In this document: in pieces, positions 7,128 to 13,256 of the stretch | How the letters are laid out: each line of letters opens with the position of its first letter | How positions within the stretch are numbered: the first letter of the stretch is position 1 | Source of the DNA: Nitrososphaerota archaeon | Lineage (GTDB): Archaea > Thermoproteota > Nitrososphaeria > Nitrososphaerales > CADDZS01 | Direction of reading: 5' to 3' | Assembly (NCBI GenBank): GCA_027314685.1 | Contig: DAHVAI010000480.1 | Location: 1-14,870, forward strand | Length of the DNA stretch: 14,870 bases | Made by a program: the position numbers and the translations under genes | The notes under the pieces: generated by a model | What the model was told of the DNA's origin: nothing | Seen by the model: the letters and a program-made list of their open reading frames with translations, nothing else | The model's database searches: none

Positions 7128-7769
7128 TCAAGACCTAACCAGACTGACAGCAAGTACTTGCGCATCCTTTCCCTTCGAACCGGCAATCTCGTGCAACTTA
7201 TCGAGGCGTTTGCTGACCATCGAGCTAACCTTGTCTCTGAGTTTACCGGGTGAGATTTTCTTACCGCGCAACGCTGCGATCTGACCTGCAAGCGATTTGT
7301 CTCCAAGCATCGCAAACCAACCTTCAAAATCTCCACGTTCAATGTGAAGCTTGACTGAAGATGGGTCGACACTTTTCGCAATGGCGGCAAATTCGTCCAA
7401 GCTTTTTGACGTGGCACCGAGAGGTTTCCCGACTTTGCTAAAGAAAGTGAAGGCCTTGTCGGGCGCTACAGTTCTGAGCGCGTTCATTGCCTCGTCCTTG
7501 CCCACTCTCTTCCCAGTCATGTGCAATTTTGACTTGATCGGTGCCGCTTCTATCATCCCTGGAATGGGTCCCCAAAAAAAGAGGAGGAAAGCGATTAAGG
7601 AAGAGCGCTTCTTCTCGGTTATCTCGTTCGGCCCATATTGTTGGAGTCGCTTGGCTAATTCTGAAGAGGAAAGCCTCTTTTCGGTCGCCTCAAGTTTCTT
7701 GAACAGCTCTGCGACTGGAAGAGACTTTTCCTCAACGGGAGTGATGCTATCCAAGATGCTTCCCCTCAC
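7128..7769 (-). CDS. Chimeric protein: P-type ATPase N-terminus plus DUF5752-like domain
   Basis: The product is 213 aa with two unlike parts. Residues about 16-76 match the cation-ATPase N-terminal domain and first membrane helix of plasma-membrane proton-pump type P-ATPases: LPVAELFKKLEATEKRLSS, a QQYGPNEI motif, and FFWGPIPGMIEAA. All catalytic parts (actuator, DKTGT phosphorylation and nucleotide domains) are missing. After residue 76 the sequence switches to a basic linker, and residues about 96-190 resemble DUF5752 (KAFTFFSKVGKPLGATSKSL, then a LHIERGDFEGWFAMLGDKSLA block). The junction lies near base 7541 and the frame runs through without a stop. The start is GTG 7769. It may be a deletion fusion that is still expressed, or a relic. 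No enzyme activity is expected from the ATPase part. Confidence 0.75.
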   Translation of the reverse strand: MRGSILDSITPVEEKSLPVAELFKKLEATEKRLSSSELAKRLQQYGPNEITEKKRSSLIAFLLFFWGPIPGMIEAAPIKSKLHMTGKRVGKDEAMNALRTVAPDKAFTFFSKVGKPLGATSKSLDEFAAIAKSVDPSSVKLHIERGDFEGWFAMLGDKSLAGQIAALRGKKISPGKLRDKVSSMVSKRLDKLHEIAGSKGKDAQVLAVSLVRS

Positions 7770-7885
7770 AATGTTGCAGCTGTATCACTAACTCGGTACA
7801 TGTTGGGCTGCTTCAAGTCCACTTGGAGAACAAAATCTCATTGACATGGAAGCAGGCGCGTCTTCCAGCTGTAACGTTGAGTTAG

Positions 7886-8596
7886 TCAAGGAACATGTAA
7901 CTCCTTGGATGCGATTGTAGCCAATTCTGGCGGAAGAAGATTCAGAACCCGTTCACGCATCATTCGTTGTTGGAGCTCTATATCCAAGGTCCCGTCCATG
8001 ACTATAAACCTCTCCTTGCTTACCATTGTCTTGTACTGTTCGATTACACGGCTCTGGAAGATTCGGTAGCTGTCGAATTCGTCGTTGCTTAGTGACAGAT
8101 CCATTCCGGCTTCATAGAATTTCAGCTTTTGACGTTCAGAGATGATCCTCTTCACGCTGACATCTATCGGGACATTGTAGTAGAATACAGCGTCGGGCTT
8201 GGTGGCGAAGCTGTAAACTCCTCTAGCCCATTGCGGGTGGCATCCCCTCGCGGCGTCTCTCGCGTAAGCCGTGTAGACGTACCCGTCAGCGAGAACAAAG
8301 TACCCTGCGCGCAGCAGTGGAAGAACGTTTCTCTCGTAACGGTCGGCGAAATCGGTAGCATGCAGTAGACTTAATCCTGTGGGTGTAAGAAGGGCTTTCT
8401 TTTTTCTTTTCGGGGTTATCTCCTTCACAATAGCAGAGGAATTCCATTCTGTATTGAAGACGAGCGCCCCGAGATGGCGCAGCCATTTGTCGAGCAAGTG
8501 CAGTTGGGTTGACTTGCCGGAGCCATCTATCCCTTCGACTGCAATCAGCTTTCCCCTTGATTTGTCTTGCACGCCTAATCTACTCATTCCATTCAT
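7886..8596 (-). CDS. Thymidylate-kinase-like P-loop kinase
   Basis: The product is 236 aa. The Walker A loop GIDGSGKST (22-30), a DFADRYER helix (82-89), a DGYVYTAYARDAARG segment (104-118) and a lid RQKLKFYEAGMD (155-166) give the order of the dTMP-kinase superfamily, close to the tmk-like proteins often encoded near PPK2 genes. In ordinary family members the third segment begins DRY/DRF, with the Arg contacting the nucleotide phosphate; here it is Gly105 (codon GGG). A standard Tmk role in dTTP synthesis is therefore doubtful. The start is ATG 8596, fixed by a strong ribosome site 6 bases away. The chimeric gene follows after 116 bases and ppk2 after that, suggesting nucleotide/polyphosphate metabolism. 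Confidence 0.88.
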   Translation of the reverse strand: MNGMSRLGVQDKSRGKLIAVEGIDGSGKSTQLHLLDKWLRHLGALVFNTEWNSSAIVKEITPKRKKKALLTPTGLSLLHATDFADRYERNVLPLLRAGYFVLADGYVYTAYARDAARGCHPQWARGVYSFATKPDAVFYYNVPIDVSVKRIISERQKLKFYEAGMDLSLSNDEFDSYRIFQSRVIEQYKTMVSKERFIVMDGTLDIELQQRMMRERVLNLLPPELATIASKELHVP

Positions 8597-8602
8597 AGCT
8601 CA

Positions 8603-8608
8603 CACCTC
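8603..8608 (-). promoter_or_regulatory. Shine-Dalgarno site for the tmk-like gene
   Basis: GAGGTG on the minus strand, continuing as GAGGTGTGA, complements the archaeal 16S 3' end and lies 6 bases before ATG 8596. It settles that start against the ATG three codons downstream. Confidence 0.7.
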
Positions 8609-8611
8609 TAG

Positions 8612-9153
8612 ACAGTGATAGCTACAAGTCCCAGAAACATTTCTCAGACGTACGCCTAATCATTTTGTAGTACCACCGGAACGGTGAAGCTCGAAAATGC
8701 TATTCCCTGCTATTGCAGATCAAACACGTTAAACCGCGATGTAATGTAACTGGCGGTATTTCGGGATAAATTATGTGTCTCTGGCATTTGAAGCATGCAC
8801 GATAATGAAGCGCAGTCGAATTTAGCGACTGAATTGTTTCTGTCAAGAACACATCACGTTTTTGTTGTTATGGAGTGAGTTGAGATAGTGTGATATGAAA
8901 ACGAGTTGTTCAATTTATGACAGAATATTGACCTAAGACAGTACCATTTCGCTGTCAGATAAAGTAAGTCGACATGAAACGGAGACGGGTGATTAGAGCA
9001 GTGCTGGGGCTGAAAAGCAGGGTGCGAAGACTATTGTGAAGGCGAAAATGAATCTGTCGAAATCGACCGTCGACGGCTGGGCAGTTGCGTTATTTCCAGC
9101 CGAATCCACCGGAAGGCTGAATAAAGGAACCAAAAAGCGCTTGTCAACTCGGA
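8612..9153. other. Gene-poor stretch with small inverted repeats
   Basis: No convincing gene is visible on either strand. It holds a hairpin CAGTCG (8814-8819) with CGACTG (8827-8832) around a 7-base loop, a 10-base palindrome at 9067-9076 (CCGTCGACGG), and a 40-codon frame from ATG 9048 to the stop at 9168-9170 (begins MNLSKSTVDGWAVALF) that could be a remnant. Its first 100 bases should contain the promoter of the tmk-like gene, but I cannot fix a TATA box. Confidence 0.4.
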
Positions 9154-9471
9154 TTGAATCTCGTCATTAAAGCCTGTTCTAAGATAATTAAATGGCCTAC
9201 GGTCTTATTCATATCCAACGGACCTAAGCGCTACTGCAGGAATGGCACCCATCTCACTGGAGCGGCTGCCGAATATTTTGTATCCAAGAAGGTGCGCTCA
9301 GCGGGAATAGACTTCCCGAACGTAGAGAAATTTGTGGCGAAAGACCTAGCCCATAGGGCTCTCCTCCACAGGGGGCATCTACTCCGTGATATCTCTGAGC
9401 AGGTCTATCAAACAGTTTCCGGAAGAAGATTTCTTCCTATAGCATCATTCATATCTTCAACTCAGCCATAG
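9154..9471 (+). CDS. Doubtful open frame, possible gene remnant
   Basis: This frame of 105 codons opens with TTG 9154, stays open upstream to a stop at 9118-9120, and has no in-frame ATG. The middle (LTGAAAEYFVSKKVRSAGIDF and a following NVEKFVAKDLAHRALL) looks protein-like with helical periodicity, while the N-terminal part is less so. A second frame, ending at 9170 in another phase, also looks partly coding, which would fit a frameshifted or decayed gene. I see no promoter or ribosome site and no family match. Confidence 0.28.
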   Translation: MNLVIKACSKIIKWPTVLFISNGPKRYCRNGTHLTGAAAEYFVSKKVRSAGIDFPNVEKFVAKDLAHRALLHRGHLLRDISEQVYQTVSGRRFLPIASFISSTQP

Positions 9472-9513
9472 TAGCCTCGGCACTGAACTGATAACATCAC
9501 TTTGGTTGCGAGT

Positions 9514-9732
9514 TCAGAAGGTATCTTTACCGTGACCTAATTTCTTTCCCATGTATGTGTGACTTCCCTTGTCTTCTTTATTCTTCACGGTGTTGAATTT
9601 TCCTCCGGCTTTTCGATATACTTCGTCCAACTTGCTCTCTTTTTCGCGGCCGTTATCAAATTCCTTGCCAATCTTTTCCTCAACTTTGGTGTATTTTCTT
9701 CTTTCAATGCCTTCCTTTCTTTCGTTTGACAT
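9514..9732 (-). CDS. Small highly charged hydrophilic protein
   Basis: The product is 72 aa, about half Lys, Glu, Asp and Arg, with hardly any hydrophobic core (MSNERKEGIERRKYTKVEEK and onward, ending GKKLGHGKDTF). Such composition suggests an intrinsically disordered or stress-associated protein, but no family is assigned. The start is ATG 9732 with GGGAG about 10 bases upstream as a plausible ribosome site, and a TATA-like TTTCATATG near 9769-9777. It shares strand and neighbourhood with the universal stress gene, which is weak support for a stress link. Confidence 0.6.
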   Translation of the reverse strand: MSNERKEGIERRKYTKVEEKIGKEFDNGREKESKLDEVYRKAGGKFNTVKNKEDKGSHTYMGKKLGHGKDTF

Positions 9733-9939
9733 TTGCTAACTGCTCCCATTTCAACTGGTGGAGATTGTCATATGAAAATTGATCATTCAAAATGATGCCC
9801 GGGAAGCAGGGCGAAGTCCTCTAGATGTCTCCGCAATCGACTAAAGACCTGAAAAATCATTCTTTGATTGACCAAACGCTCCGATACTTCGGTTCGATGT
9901 GGATTGGATTGGTGCTCTAGTTCGCTGATCTGCTGGCTG

Positions 9940-10380
9940 TTATGTCACGACGGTCACGGAAATATCCGAAAGCTTTGAAACTTTGTCCGAGACACTACCC
10001 ATAAGCAATTTTTCCATCTCGCTTTGAGCTCTCTTACCCAAAACTATCGAGTCGCAATTCATTCTCTTCGCATTCTTCAGTATCTCGTCCACCGGGTCTC
10101 CTGGAACGAGTAGGGTTTCGAACGTGACTCCTTTATTCTTGGCGTTTTCAGAACACTTGGATAACGTCTCTACTCCCAATTGTTCGAAAGCGCCAACCAT
10201 GTCCGCCGATATGCTGTAACTGTGTTCAGCTGACGAAGCGCCTGCTACATAGAGAAACAAAATTACAGACTGAAGTCTGGCGGCAAGTGCGATAGCATAA
10301 TCCGCGGCTTTGTAACCATCTTCAGAGCCGTCAACGGCGACCAGGATTTTCTTGGGAATGCCTATTTTATCTGATGACAT
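9940..10380 (-). CDS. Universal stress protein (UspA family)
   Basis: The product is 146 aa, one Usp domain, a cytosolic alpha/beta nucleotide-binding fold that usually dimerises. Seen are the first strand and loop KKILVAVDGSEDGYKAADYA (10-29), a middle VTFETLLVPGDPVDEIL, and the C-terminal nucleotide motif beginning LGKRAQSEMEKLLMGSVSD. In ATP-binding members this motif is G-2X-G-9X-G-S/T; here the second Gly is Ala while the rest is kept, so binding may be altered. The start is ATG 10380: a TTG at 10404 lies upstream of the start point predicted from the TATA box at 10421-10432. The precise stress role cannot be told from sequence. Confidence 0.92.
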   Translation of the reverse strand: MSSDKIGIPKKILVAVDGSEDGYKAADYAIALAARLQSVILFLYVAGASSAEHSYSISADMVGAFEQLGVETLSKCSENAKNKGVTFETLLVPGDPVDEILKNAKRMNCDSIVLGKRAQSEMEKLLMGSVSDKVSKLSDISVTVVT

Positions 10381-10420
10381 CAATGCACAGGAAGACAAAA
10401 GCAAGACAAAAACCTATGCC

Positions 10421-10432
10421 TGATTTAAGGGC
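10421..10432 (-). promoter_or_regulatory. TATA promoter of the universal stress gene
   Basis: The minus strand reads GGCCCTTAAATC through the box, with TTAAAT centred near 10426. It predicts transcription from about 10400 and a leader of about 20 bases to ATG 10380. Confidence 0.5.
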
Positions 10433-10929
10433 CGTTTTTTTGAGTCAAATGATTAACCTTTGCCTCGAATTCATCTTGGCAAGAAGATACAGCATGCCCA
10501 GAAGGCCTGAAAACTTACGCACCAAATTGTGAAGGTTATGGGAAAGAATCCGCCGATTCCAACCGAATTATTGGTGTAGCTAGTTGTGCAATTCCTCACT
10601 CAATATGACGAACTTGATTTCGTCGGTACATTTGGCTTTTCTGCTCATACTCTTGCAAGCCGATGAGTTTCTTGCTATCTTTCCCACTCGGTTTGAGACG
10701 TGCCAAGTATGTAGTTCTAGCTAGTATTACAAACATGCTCGATCAATATGGCAACAACAACCACAATAAAATGATATAACATCTCAATGGAGGAGAGAAA
10801 GAGGCAAAGGCGAATAAACCGCTTCAGGAATAGATCATCGCGTGCGTGGTCGCTAGTCTGATGGGCTCGCTCCATTTAGGGCGCCCAGGGAGCAGCTTTT
10901 ACAGTAGCAGATTTGAGCACGTATAAGTG
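10433..10929. other. Non-coding or unassigned stretch
   Basis: About 500 bases without a supported gene. The only small frame with a plausible start is 10787-10861 (+), 24 very basic residues (MEERKRQRRINRFRNR and onward) after a TATA-like ATATAAC, too short to call. No repeat array, tRNA or recognisable structured RNA was seen by eye. Confidence 0.4.
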
Positions 10930-10965
10930 GGCCGCCGGTGGGATTTGAACCCACGATCGAGAGGT

Positions 10966-10981
10966 CTCTGTTCACCGAGAA
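10966..10981 (-). other. tRNA-His intron 2, canonical position 37/38, 16 nt
   Basis: Exon bases CTGT (positions 32-35) pair with intron ACAG (10971-10968). This 4-bp helix is flanked by 3-base bulges GG|T and AG|A, each cut after the second base, exactly the archaeal bulge-helix-bulge. An inner 2-bp helix TC/GA closes a 5-base loop. Confidence 0.9.
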
Positions 10982-11005
10982 CCACAGCCTCCTATGCTAA
11001 CCAAA

Positions 11006-11036
11006 CTGCGCCCGAAGTAAGAATTCTCACTGCAGT
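11006..11036 (-). other. tRNA-His intron 1, D-loop after position 15, 31 nt
   Basis: Exon GTGC (positions 10-13) pairs with intron GCGC (11011-11008, one U-G). Bulges AG|A and AG|T flank it in 3-4-3 form. The rest of the intron folds as a 10-bp stem with one mismatch, arms CTGCAGTGAG and CTTACTTCGG around an AATT loop. GCAG at both edges makes the cut ambiguous on sequence alone, but the bulge-helix-bulge fixes it. Confidence 0.88.
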
Positions 11037-11080
11037 CTGCACCACAGCGGCCAAGCAGGTAAACTCAAGTATCAAAGAGT

Positions 11081-11090
11081 CGTTATATGG
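11081..11090 (-). promoter_or_regulatory. TATA box of tRNA-His
   Basis: The minus strand reads CCATATAACG, centred about 33 bases before the tRNA 5' end at 11052. It supports transcription starting near 11059 and hence that the 5' exon belongs to the gene. Confidence 0.55.
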
Positions 11091-11238
11091 TTTTTCGGCC
11101 CTCCATCCTAAGAGAACAAGCCTGCATCTCTCACAAATGGCAAGAGTCCATCTCTTGCAAGAATTCAACGTGCAATATTCAACTCCTATATAGAGCTTAG
11201 ACGCATTAAGGACTATCAAATCAACTCAGAAGAGTCAT

Positions 11239-11874
11239 TTGAATAATTCCAATACAAAACTAAGAGAAAAAGGTCATATTTTTCACGCTGGCAGGGAGCC
11301 AATGAGGTACTTCTCTCACTTCAGGCCCAAACATTATTATGGAATCAAAACCAAAAGTGCCTTTATGGAGTTTTTACGCGGCAATACGCTGTTCCGCCAC
11401 CTCTTGGATCAATACTCGAAAAATCCAGCCGGCTGGCATTTTACGATAGGACCTTCTCCGAGGGACAACTTTTTCGACGGTATAGTCTCGGGACCGAGGG
11501 AGGCATGGCAACTAAAGTTAGACTCGATTTTTAAGCCATCGCCGATCGTGATGGGCGCAAAGATGGACGGTCTACCAAATCCAGTCACCAACACGCCGTC
11601 ATTCGGTTACAGGAAGCTAGACCCAGAACTCCTCTTCCAGCTGATCAAAGAGGTCTCTGAAGAATCGAACTCTCTAAAGTCTGCAACGCTCGATAGAATC
11701 CTCGGCTCGCTGAATCCTGTCGTGCCCCAGAGCAACACAAGCTACGCCGAAGGACCCGTAGTTTTCTCAAACAAGAAGATTCTCGGAACGTCCGACGCCC
11801 AAAAGAGCCTGGATGAGAAACTCACGGCCGAGGTCAAGAGAATGCTCAGAGAATCCTATCCCGGATACGGGTAG
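11239..11874 (+). CDS. Conserved-looking hypothetical protein
   Basis: The product is 211 aa from TTG 11239; ATG 11302 would shorten it by 21. It has no membrane segment or signal peptide. A YFSHFRPKHYYGIKTKSAF block (24-42), a GWHFTIGPSPRDNFFDGIVS block (65-84) and a proline-rich centre (SPIVMGAKMDGLPNPVTNTP) are followed by a helical, charged C-terminal half ending VKRMLRESYPGYG. I recognise no domain. A CTATATAG at 11186-11193 lies about 50 bases before the start and could be its TATA box. Its last 29 bases overlap tail-to-tail with the TOPRIM gene on the other strand. Confidence 0.75.
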   Translation: MNNSNTKLREKGHIFHAGREPMRYFSHFRPKHYYGIKTKSAFMEFLRGNTLFRHLLDQYSKNPAGWHFTIGPSPRDNFFDGIVSGPREAWQLKLDSIFKPSPIVMGAKMDGLPNPVTNTPSFGYRKLDPELLFQLIKEVSEESNSLKSATLDRILGSLNPVVPQSNTSYAEGPVVFSNKKILGTSDAQKSLDEKLTAEVKRMLRESYPGYG

Positions 11875-12268
11875 AAAGCCTGTCTGCAAGAGCTGAAAAC
11901 TCCTCGACGTGCCTTATCTTTCCCTTGCTAGCAGGGAGCATCTCCTTCTGGTAAAATAGATCCATTGAAACCCTGCCATTAAGGACTCTCTTGACTCGCT
12001 GCAATAGTCTCCTCCCTTCCTGGTCGTTGTCCAAAAGAAATATGATCTTCCTGAACTCGATACACCTGGATTCAAGTTTTGCAAGTTTTGAGTTGTGGCA
12101 CAAGAGATAGAGCTCCCCTGAGAATCCGGAATCGCGCAGGGCTTTCGCATCCCGCAGTCCCTCAACTACTACGAGAGCGTCCTCTTCCTGGTTTAGCTTT
12201 TTCACGAAGCTTGAGAGAGACTCGACAATGTCTGATTCAGCTAAAGCTTTGCTCAAAACTGTGAACAT
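11846..12268 (-). CDS. Small TOPRIM-domain (primase-like) protein
   Basis: The product is 140 aa. The TOPRIM core is visible: ALVVVEGLRDAKAL at 31-44 with the conserved Glu36, then IIFLLDNDQEGRRLLQRV at 75-92 giving Asp80 and Asp82 of the DxD metal site. The fold occurs in DnaG primases, topoisomerases and RNase M5. A stand-alone protein of this size matches the archaeal 'small primase-like' group (COG1658), which probably acts as a metal-dependent nuclease or RNA-processing factor, though its substrate is not established. The start is ATG 12268, with a TATA-like CTTAAATC (about 12285-12292) upstream. The 3' end overlaps the convergent gene by 29 bases. Confidence 0.88.
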   Translation of the reverse strand: MFTVLSKALAESDIVESLSSFVKKLNQEEDALVVVEGLRDAKALRDSGFSGELYLLCHNSKLAKLESRCIEFRKIIFLLDNDQEGRRLLQRVKRVLNGRVSMDLFYQKEMLPASKGKIRHVEEFSALADRLSTRIRDRIL

Positions 12269-12318
12269 CTCATGAGATAGAACGATTTAAGCGAATGTGG
12301 AGCTCAATGTAGCTAAGA

Positions 12319-12324
12319 TTATAT
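12319..12324 (+). promoter_or_regulatory. TATA box of htpX
   Basis: TTATAT lies in GATTATATC, about 45 bases before ATG 12366. It predicts a start near 12348 and a short leader. Confidence 0.45.
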
Positions 12325-12365
12325 CTCCATCCTGAACAAGTCAACGCTTCAGCGGCGTCCTTTCA

Positions 12366-13256
12366 ATGCTCGCCAAAACAATGGTACTTTTCACCACACT
12401 GACATTGCTACTGATGCTTTTCGGGTTCATCGTAGGGTTGTTCCTCGGCAGCCCGCTAGTCTTCATGCTGATCGGTCTAGTGTTTGCAGGGGTACTCAAT
12501 CTTGCCTCGTATTTGTATAGCGACAAATTCGTGCTGTGGTCCACGCACACGATGTTGATCAGCGAAACTGATAATCCCGGTCTATACTCAATAATAAGGA
12601 ACGTCTCGCAAAAGGCAAACATCCCGATGCCGCGCGTTGGCATCGTCGACTCGGTTCAGGCAAACGCATTCGCGACCGGCAGGAACCAAAACAGGGCAGT
12701 TGTCGTTGTGACTACTGGGATCCTAAAGACCCTGACGGCGGGCGAGCTCGAAGCAGTCATTGGCCACGAGATTTGCCACGTCACTCACAAGGACATTCTC
12801 GTTGCCAGCGTTGCAGCAACAATAGCAGGCGCAATTTCATACCTCGGCCAGATAGTTCTCTGGAACTCTTTCTTTGCAGGGACAGGAAGGAGCAGGGACG
12901 AGAACAACGGAGGGCTCTACATGATGATAGTGGCCGCGATACTGATTCCGATTGGAGCAGTGCTCGTGCAGCTCGGAATTTCAAGGAGCAGGGAAAGTTA
13001 TGCTGACGTCGAGGGAGCGAAGCTAACTCAAAAGCCGCAGGAGCTCATAAACGCGCTAAGGAAGATATCTTCAAAGTCAGCGGCGTCGCAGTGGAGACAT
13101 CAGAACGCACCGTCGCCGGCAACATCTTCTCTGTGGATAGTAAACCCCCTAAAGGGCAGCACTTGGACTGAAATGTTCTCGACGCACCCCAGCCTCCAGA
13201 AGAGGATCGCAAACATCTCCAAAGTCGCGCAAGATATGGGTATTATGGTCTCCTAG
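12366..13256 (+). CDS. htpX: HtpX-type membrane zinc metalloprotease (M48B)
   Basis: The product is 296 aa, typical for HtpX, which degrades misfolded membrane proteins with its zinc site facing the cytosol. Membrane segments are near 6-26, 29-50, 144-165 and 184-206. The zinc site HEICH is at 134-138 (H134, E135, H138) and the third ligand Glu210 lies in SRSRESYADVEGAK, where the family usually has SREFEAD. The substrate-side motif ANAFATGRNQNRAVVVVT at 99-116 is well kept. The ATG at 12366 opens directly into the first membrane helix, as usual. The stop codon shares a CTAG with the stop of the convergent transporter gene. Confidence 0.95.
   Translation: MLAKTMVLFTTLTLLLMLFGFIVGLFLGSPLVFMLIGLVFAGVLNLASYLYSDKFVLWSTHTMLISETDNPGLYSIIRNVSQKANIPMPRVGIVDSVQANAFATGRNQNRAVVVVTTGILKTLTAGELEAVIGHEICHVTHKDILVASVAATIAGAISYLGQIVLWNSFFAGTGRSRDENNGGLYMMIVAAILIPIGAVLVQLGISRSRESYADVEGAKLTQKPQELINALRKISSKSAASQWRHQNAPSPATSSLWIVNPLKGSTWTEMFSTHPSLQKRIANISKVAQDMGIMVS

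Larger units (their letters stand above)
10930..11052 (-). tRNA. tRNA-His(GUG) with two introns
   Basis: The contiguous sequence looks like a tRNA 3' part with a bad acceptor stem. Removing 11006-11036 and 10966-10981 gives a complete cloverleaf. The acceptor is GCCGCTG (11051-11045) with CGGCGGC (10937-10931), all seven pairs including one U-G. The D-stem is GTGC with GCAT, the anticodon stem GGAGG with CCTCT, the anticodon GTG at 10985-10983, the variable loop 5 bases, and the T-arm GTGGG-TTCAAAT-CCCAC. G at 11052 is G-1 and C at 10930 is C73, the identity pair of tRNA-His. CCA is not encoded. A TATA box lies at 11081-11090. Mature length is 76 including G-1. Confidence 0.93.

Noticed and set aside
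10787..10861. 24-residue basic frame after a TATA-like ATATAAC
   Set aside because: It is too short and of low complexity, with no ribosome site at proper spacing.
10930..11014. First reading of the tRNA as a 3' fragment left by an integrase (attachment site), with its 5' end at GGGCGCA
   Set aside because: The acceptor pairs only four bases that way and the D-stem has a mismatch. The true 5' exon at 11052-11037 pairs perfectly once the D-loop intron is removed, and no integrase gene is nearby.
10927..11193. Open frame across the tRNA (begins MGRRWDLNPRS)
   Set aside because: It is the familiar false translation of a tRNA T-arm region and overlaps the tRNA and its promoter; the opposite-strand frame 10992-11219 is likewise spurious.
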